14,465 nt of DNA from DAOMFB01 sp035519355 (GTDB lineage: Bacteria; Acidobacteriota; Thermoanaerobaculia; UBA5066). Shown here piece by piece: positions 12,873 through 14,465 of the stretch. The stretch spans positions 1 to 14,465 of the forward strand of contig DATIWM010000078.1 in the NCBI GenBank assembly GCA_035519355.1, read 5' to 3'. A program made the position numbers and the translations under genes. Within the stretch, counting starts at the first letter, position 1. Every line of letters begins with the position of its first letter. The notes beneath the pieces were generated by a model. It was given only the letters and a program-made list of their open reading frames with translations, was not told the origin of the DNA and ran no database searches.

Positions 12873-13717
12873 GGGTCCTCACGGAGGCCGGCGGAACCCG
12901 GGACCTCCGGCGGGGGCTCCGGGGCTCCGTGGGGCTCGTCCCGACGATGGGAGCGCTGCACGACGGGCATCTGTCGCTCGTACGGCGGGCCCGGGCAGAG
13001 AACGACGCGGTCGCGGCCAGCATTTTCGTCAACCCGACGCAGTTCGGCCCCGGAGAAGATCTTGCGGCGTACCCGCGAAGCCTCGCGGGAGATCTCGCGC
13101 GGCTCGAAGCCGAAGGGGTCGACCTCGTCTTCACGCCGGATGCGGCGGCCGTCTACCCGCCCGGCTTTCAGACGTGGGTCGTCCCGGGGCCGCTCGCCGA
13201 GCCGCTCGAGGGGGCGCGCCGCCCGGGACACTTTCGCGGCGTCCTGACCGTCGTGTCGAAGCTCCTTCACGTGGTCGAGCCGGACCGCGCCTACTTCGGC
13301 CAGAAGGACGCGCAGCAGGCGATCCTCGTCCGCCGGATGGTGGCGGACCTCGACCTCCCGGTCGGGATCGTCGTCTGCCCGATCGTGCGCGAGCCGGACG
13401 GCCTGGCCCTGAGCAGCCGGAACGCCTACCTCACTTCGGAGGAGCGGCGCGCCGCGCCGGTGCTCTACCGATCTCTCCGGGCCGTGTCGGGGGCGTGGGA
13501 CGCCGGCGAGCGGCGCGGCGATCGGCTGCGCGAGGCCGCGCGGGCGGTTCTCGCCGCCGAGCCGCTCGCGGCCCCCGACTACGTCTCGGCGGCCGATCCC
13601 GAGACGCTGGCCGAAATCGAGACGGCGACCGGCCGGGTGCTCGTTTCGATGGCGGTCCGTTTCGGGACGACGCGTCTTCTCGACAACATCCTCCTCCCCG
13701 AGGGGAGCGGGCTCTAG
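12869..13717 (+). CDS. panC: Pantothenate synthetase (pantoate--beta-alanine ligase)
   Basis: PanC condenses pantoate and beta-alanine using ATP, by way of pantoyl-adenylate, in the cytoplasm. The 282 aa have normal length and all marks of the family: LVPTMGALHDGH with the HxGH pair His31/His34 (ATP binding), SIFVNPTQFGPGEDLAAYPR (51-70), PGHFRGVLTVVSKLL, YFGQKDAQQ, IVREPDGLALSSRN, and a C-terminal small domain ending VRFGTTRLLDN. I see no missing catalytic residue. The ATG overlaps the panE stop as ATGA, so the two are coupled. Its beta-alanine substrate must come from elsewhere, since panD (aspartate 1-decarboxylase) is not visible next to it. Confidence 0.96.
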   Translation: MRVLTEAGGTRDLRRGLRGSVGLVPTMGALHDGHLSLVRRARAENDAVAASIFVNPTQFGPGEDLAAYPRSLAGDLARLEAEGVDLVFTPDAAAVYPPGFQTWVVPGPLAEPLEGARRPGHFRGVLTVVSKLLHVVEPDRAYFGQKDAQQAILVRRMVADLDLPVGIVVCPIVREPDGLALSSRNAYLTSEERRAAPVLYRSLRAVSGAWDAGERRGDRLREAARAVLAAEPLAAPDYVSAADPETLAEIETATGRVLVSMAVRFGTTRLLDNILLPEGSGL

Positions 13718-13731
13718 AACCGGAGGAACCG

Positions 13732-14465
13732 ATGCTTCTCGCGGTCGACATCGGCAACACCACGATCACGCTCGGTCTCTACGACGGGGAGAAGCCGGGA
13801 CCCCGATGGCGACTCGAGACGGTCCGCTCGCGCCTTCCGGACGAGTACGGCCTGACGATCCTCGCGCTCCTCGCCGGCGCGGGGCTCTCGAAGGGAGACG
13901 TCTCGGCCGCCGCCCTTTCTTCCGTCGTCCCCCCGCTGACGGGGACCTGGGTGGAGGTCTTCCGCCGGTCGCTCGGCGTCGAGCCCCTCGTCGTCGAGAC
14001 GGGTGTGAGGACCGGTGTTCGGGTTCTCTACGACGACCCGAAACAGGTCGGCGCCGACCGGATCGTGAATGCCGCCGCCGTCAAGGCTCTCTGGGGCGGC
14101 CCGGCCTGCATCGTCGACTTCGGAACCGGGACCACCTTCGACGCGCTCTCCGCGCGAGGCGAATACCTGGGAGGGGCCATCGCGCCGGGGATCGGCATCG
14201 CCGCGGAAGCCCTTCACGCGCGGGCGGCGAAGCTCCCGCGGGTCGATCTCGTCCGGCCTCCCTTCGCCATCGGGCGGAACACCGAGCACGCGCTGCAGTC
14301 GGGGCTCGTCTTCGGCTACGTCGGGCTCGTCGAAGGAATGGTCGCGCGGTTTCGCGCCGAGCTCGGCCCGGAGATGAAGGTGATCGCGACGGGGGGCTAC
14401 GGCGAGCTGATCGCCAAAGAGACGCCGGTTCTGGGGGTCGTCGCGCCGTGGCTGACGCTCGACGG
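13732..14465 (+). CDS. coaX: Type III pantothenate kinase, C-terminus beyond the window
   Basis: CoaX phosphorylates pantothenate to 4'-phosphopantothenate, the first step of CoA synthesis proper. It is the third, feedback-resistant kinase type. The frame stays open from ATG 13732 to the window edge (244 complete codons), and the family is usually about 255-260 aa, so only a short tail is missing. Motifs of the ASKHA fold are present: AVDIGNT with Asp6 (phosphate-1), SSVVPPL (63-69), DDPKQVGADRIVNA with the GxDR (107-110), and CIVDFGTGTTFD with catalytic Asp129 (phosphate-2). GGYLGG-type sequence appears as GEYLGGAIAPG, and ATGGYGELI (219-227) follows. GGAGG sits 5 nt before the ATG, which lies 14 nt after the panC stop. 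It completes a pathway operon running from ketoisovalerate to phosphopantothenate. Confidence 0.95.
   Translation, partial: MLLAVDIGNTTITLGLYDGEKPGPRWRLETVRSRLPDEYGLTILALLAGAGLSKGDVSAAALSSVVPPLTGTWVEVFRRSLGVEPLVVETGVRTGVRVLYDDPKQVGADRIVNAAAVKALWGGPACIVDFGTGTTFDALSARGEYLGGAIAPGIGIAAEALHARAAKLPRVDLVRPPFAIGRNTEHALQSGLVFGYVGLVEGMVARFRAELGPEMKVIATGGYGELIAKETPVLGVVAPWLTLD

Overview
The window is gene-dense, high-GC bacterial DNA with GC-biased third codon positions. It encodes outer-membrane barrels, periplasmic proteins and a LolD-like export set, so the host has two membranes. The general look (short spacers, ATGA/GTGA overlaps, several starts without a Shine-Dalgarno, type III pantothenate kinase) suggests Acidobacteriota or a neighbouring deep phylum. 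That assignment is a guess from protein style; no rRNA or phylogenetic marker is present. I see no tRNA, rRNA, CRISPR array, insertion sequence or prophage, and no intergenic stretch above about 180 bases.

Layout. (1) 1-2758, minus strand: a transition-metal (probably zinc) acquisition operon. In transcription order it holds a small His/Cys secreted protein, an outer-membrane barrel with a coiled-coil and Pro-rich neck, a ZnuA-type binding protein, and the first 23 codons of an ABC ATPase that runs off the left edge. (2) 2829-4226, plus strand, divergent: a secreted protein with two CCC clusters and a predicted outer-membrane barrel whose mature N-terminus carries CSICRC. (3) 4262-6922, plus: ATPase, FtsX/LolE-like permease and LolA-like periplasmic protein with overlapping ends, probably a lipoprotein or lipid trafficking set. 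(4) 6954-7667, plus: an endonuclease III-fold protein with its 4Fe-4S cluster ligands but with the catalytic Lys and Asp positions changed. (5) 7664-10891, minus: a MFSD1-like MFS transporter downstream of a secreted S9 (prolyl oligopeptidase/DPP-type) protein whose nucleophile serine is glycine. (6) 11071-14465, plus: panB-panE-panC-coaX, a four-gene pantothenate/CoA operon; coaX is cut by the right edge.

How they work together. Blocks 1 and 2 look like one divergent metal-handling locus: passage through the outer membrane, periplasmic capture, ATP-driven import, and small thiol/imidazole proteins of unknown role. Block 3 would draw lipoprotein or lipid out of the inner membrane and hand it to a periplasmic carrier. 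Block 5 pairs a predicted dipeptide-type carrier with a peptidase-fold protein that should not cleave peptides, which is the most unusual part of the window. Block 6 makes pantothenate (PanB, PanE, PanC) and phosphorylates it (CoaX); the beta-alanine-forming enzyme PanD is not in the visible part.
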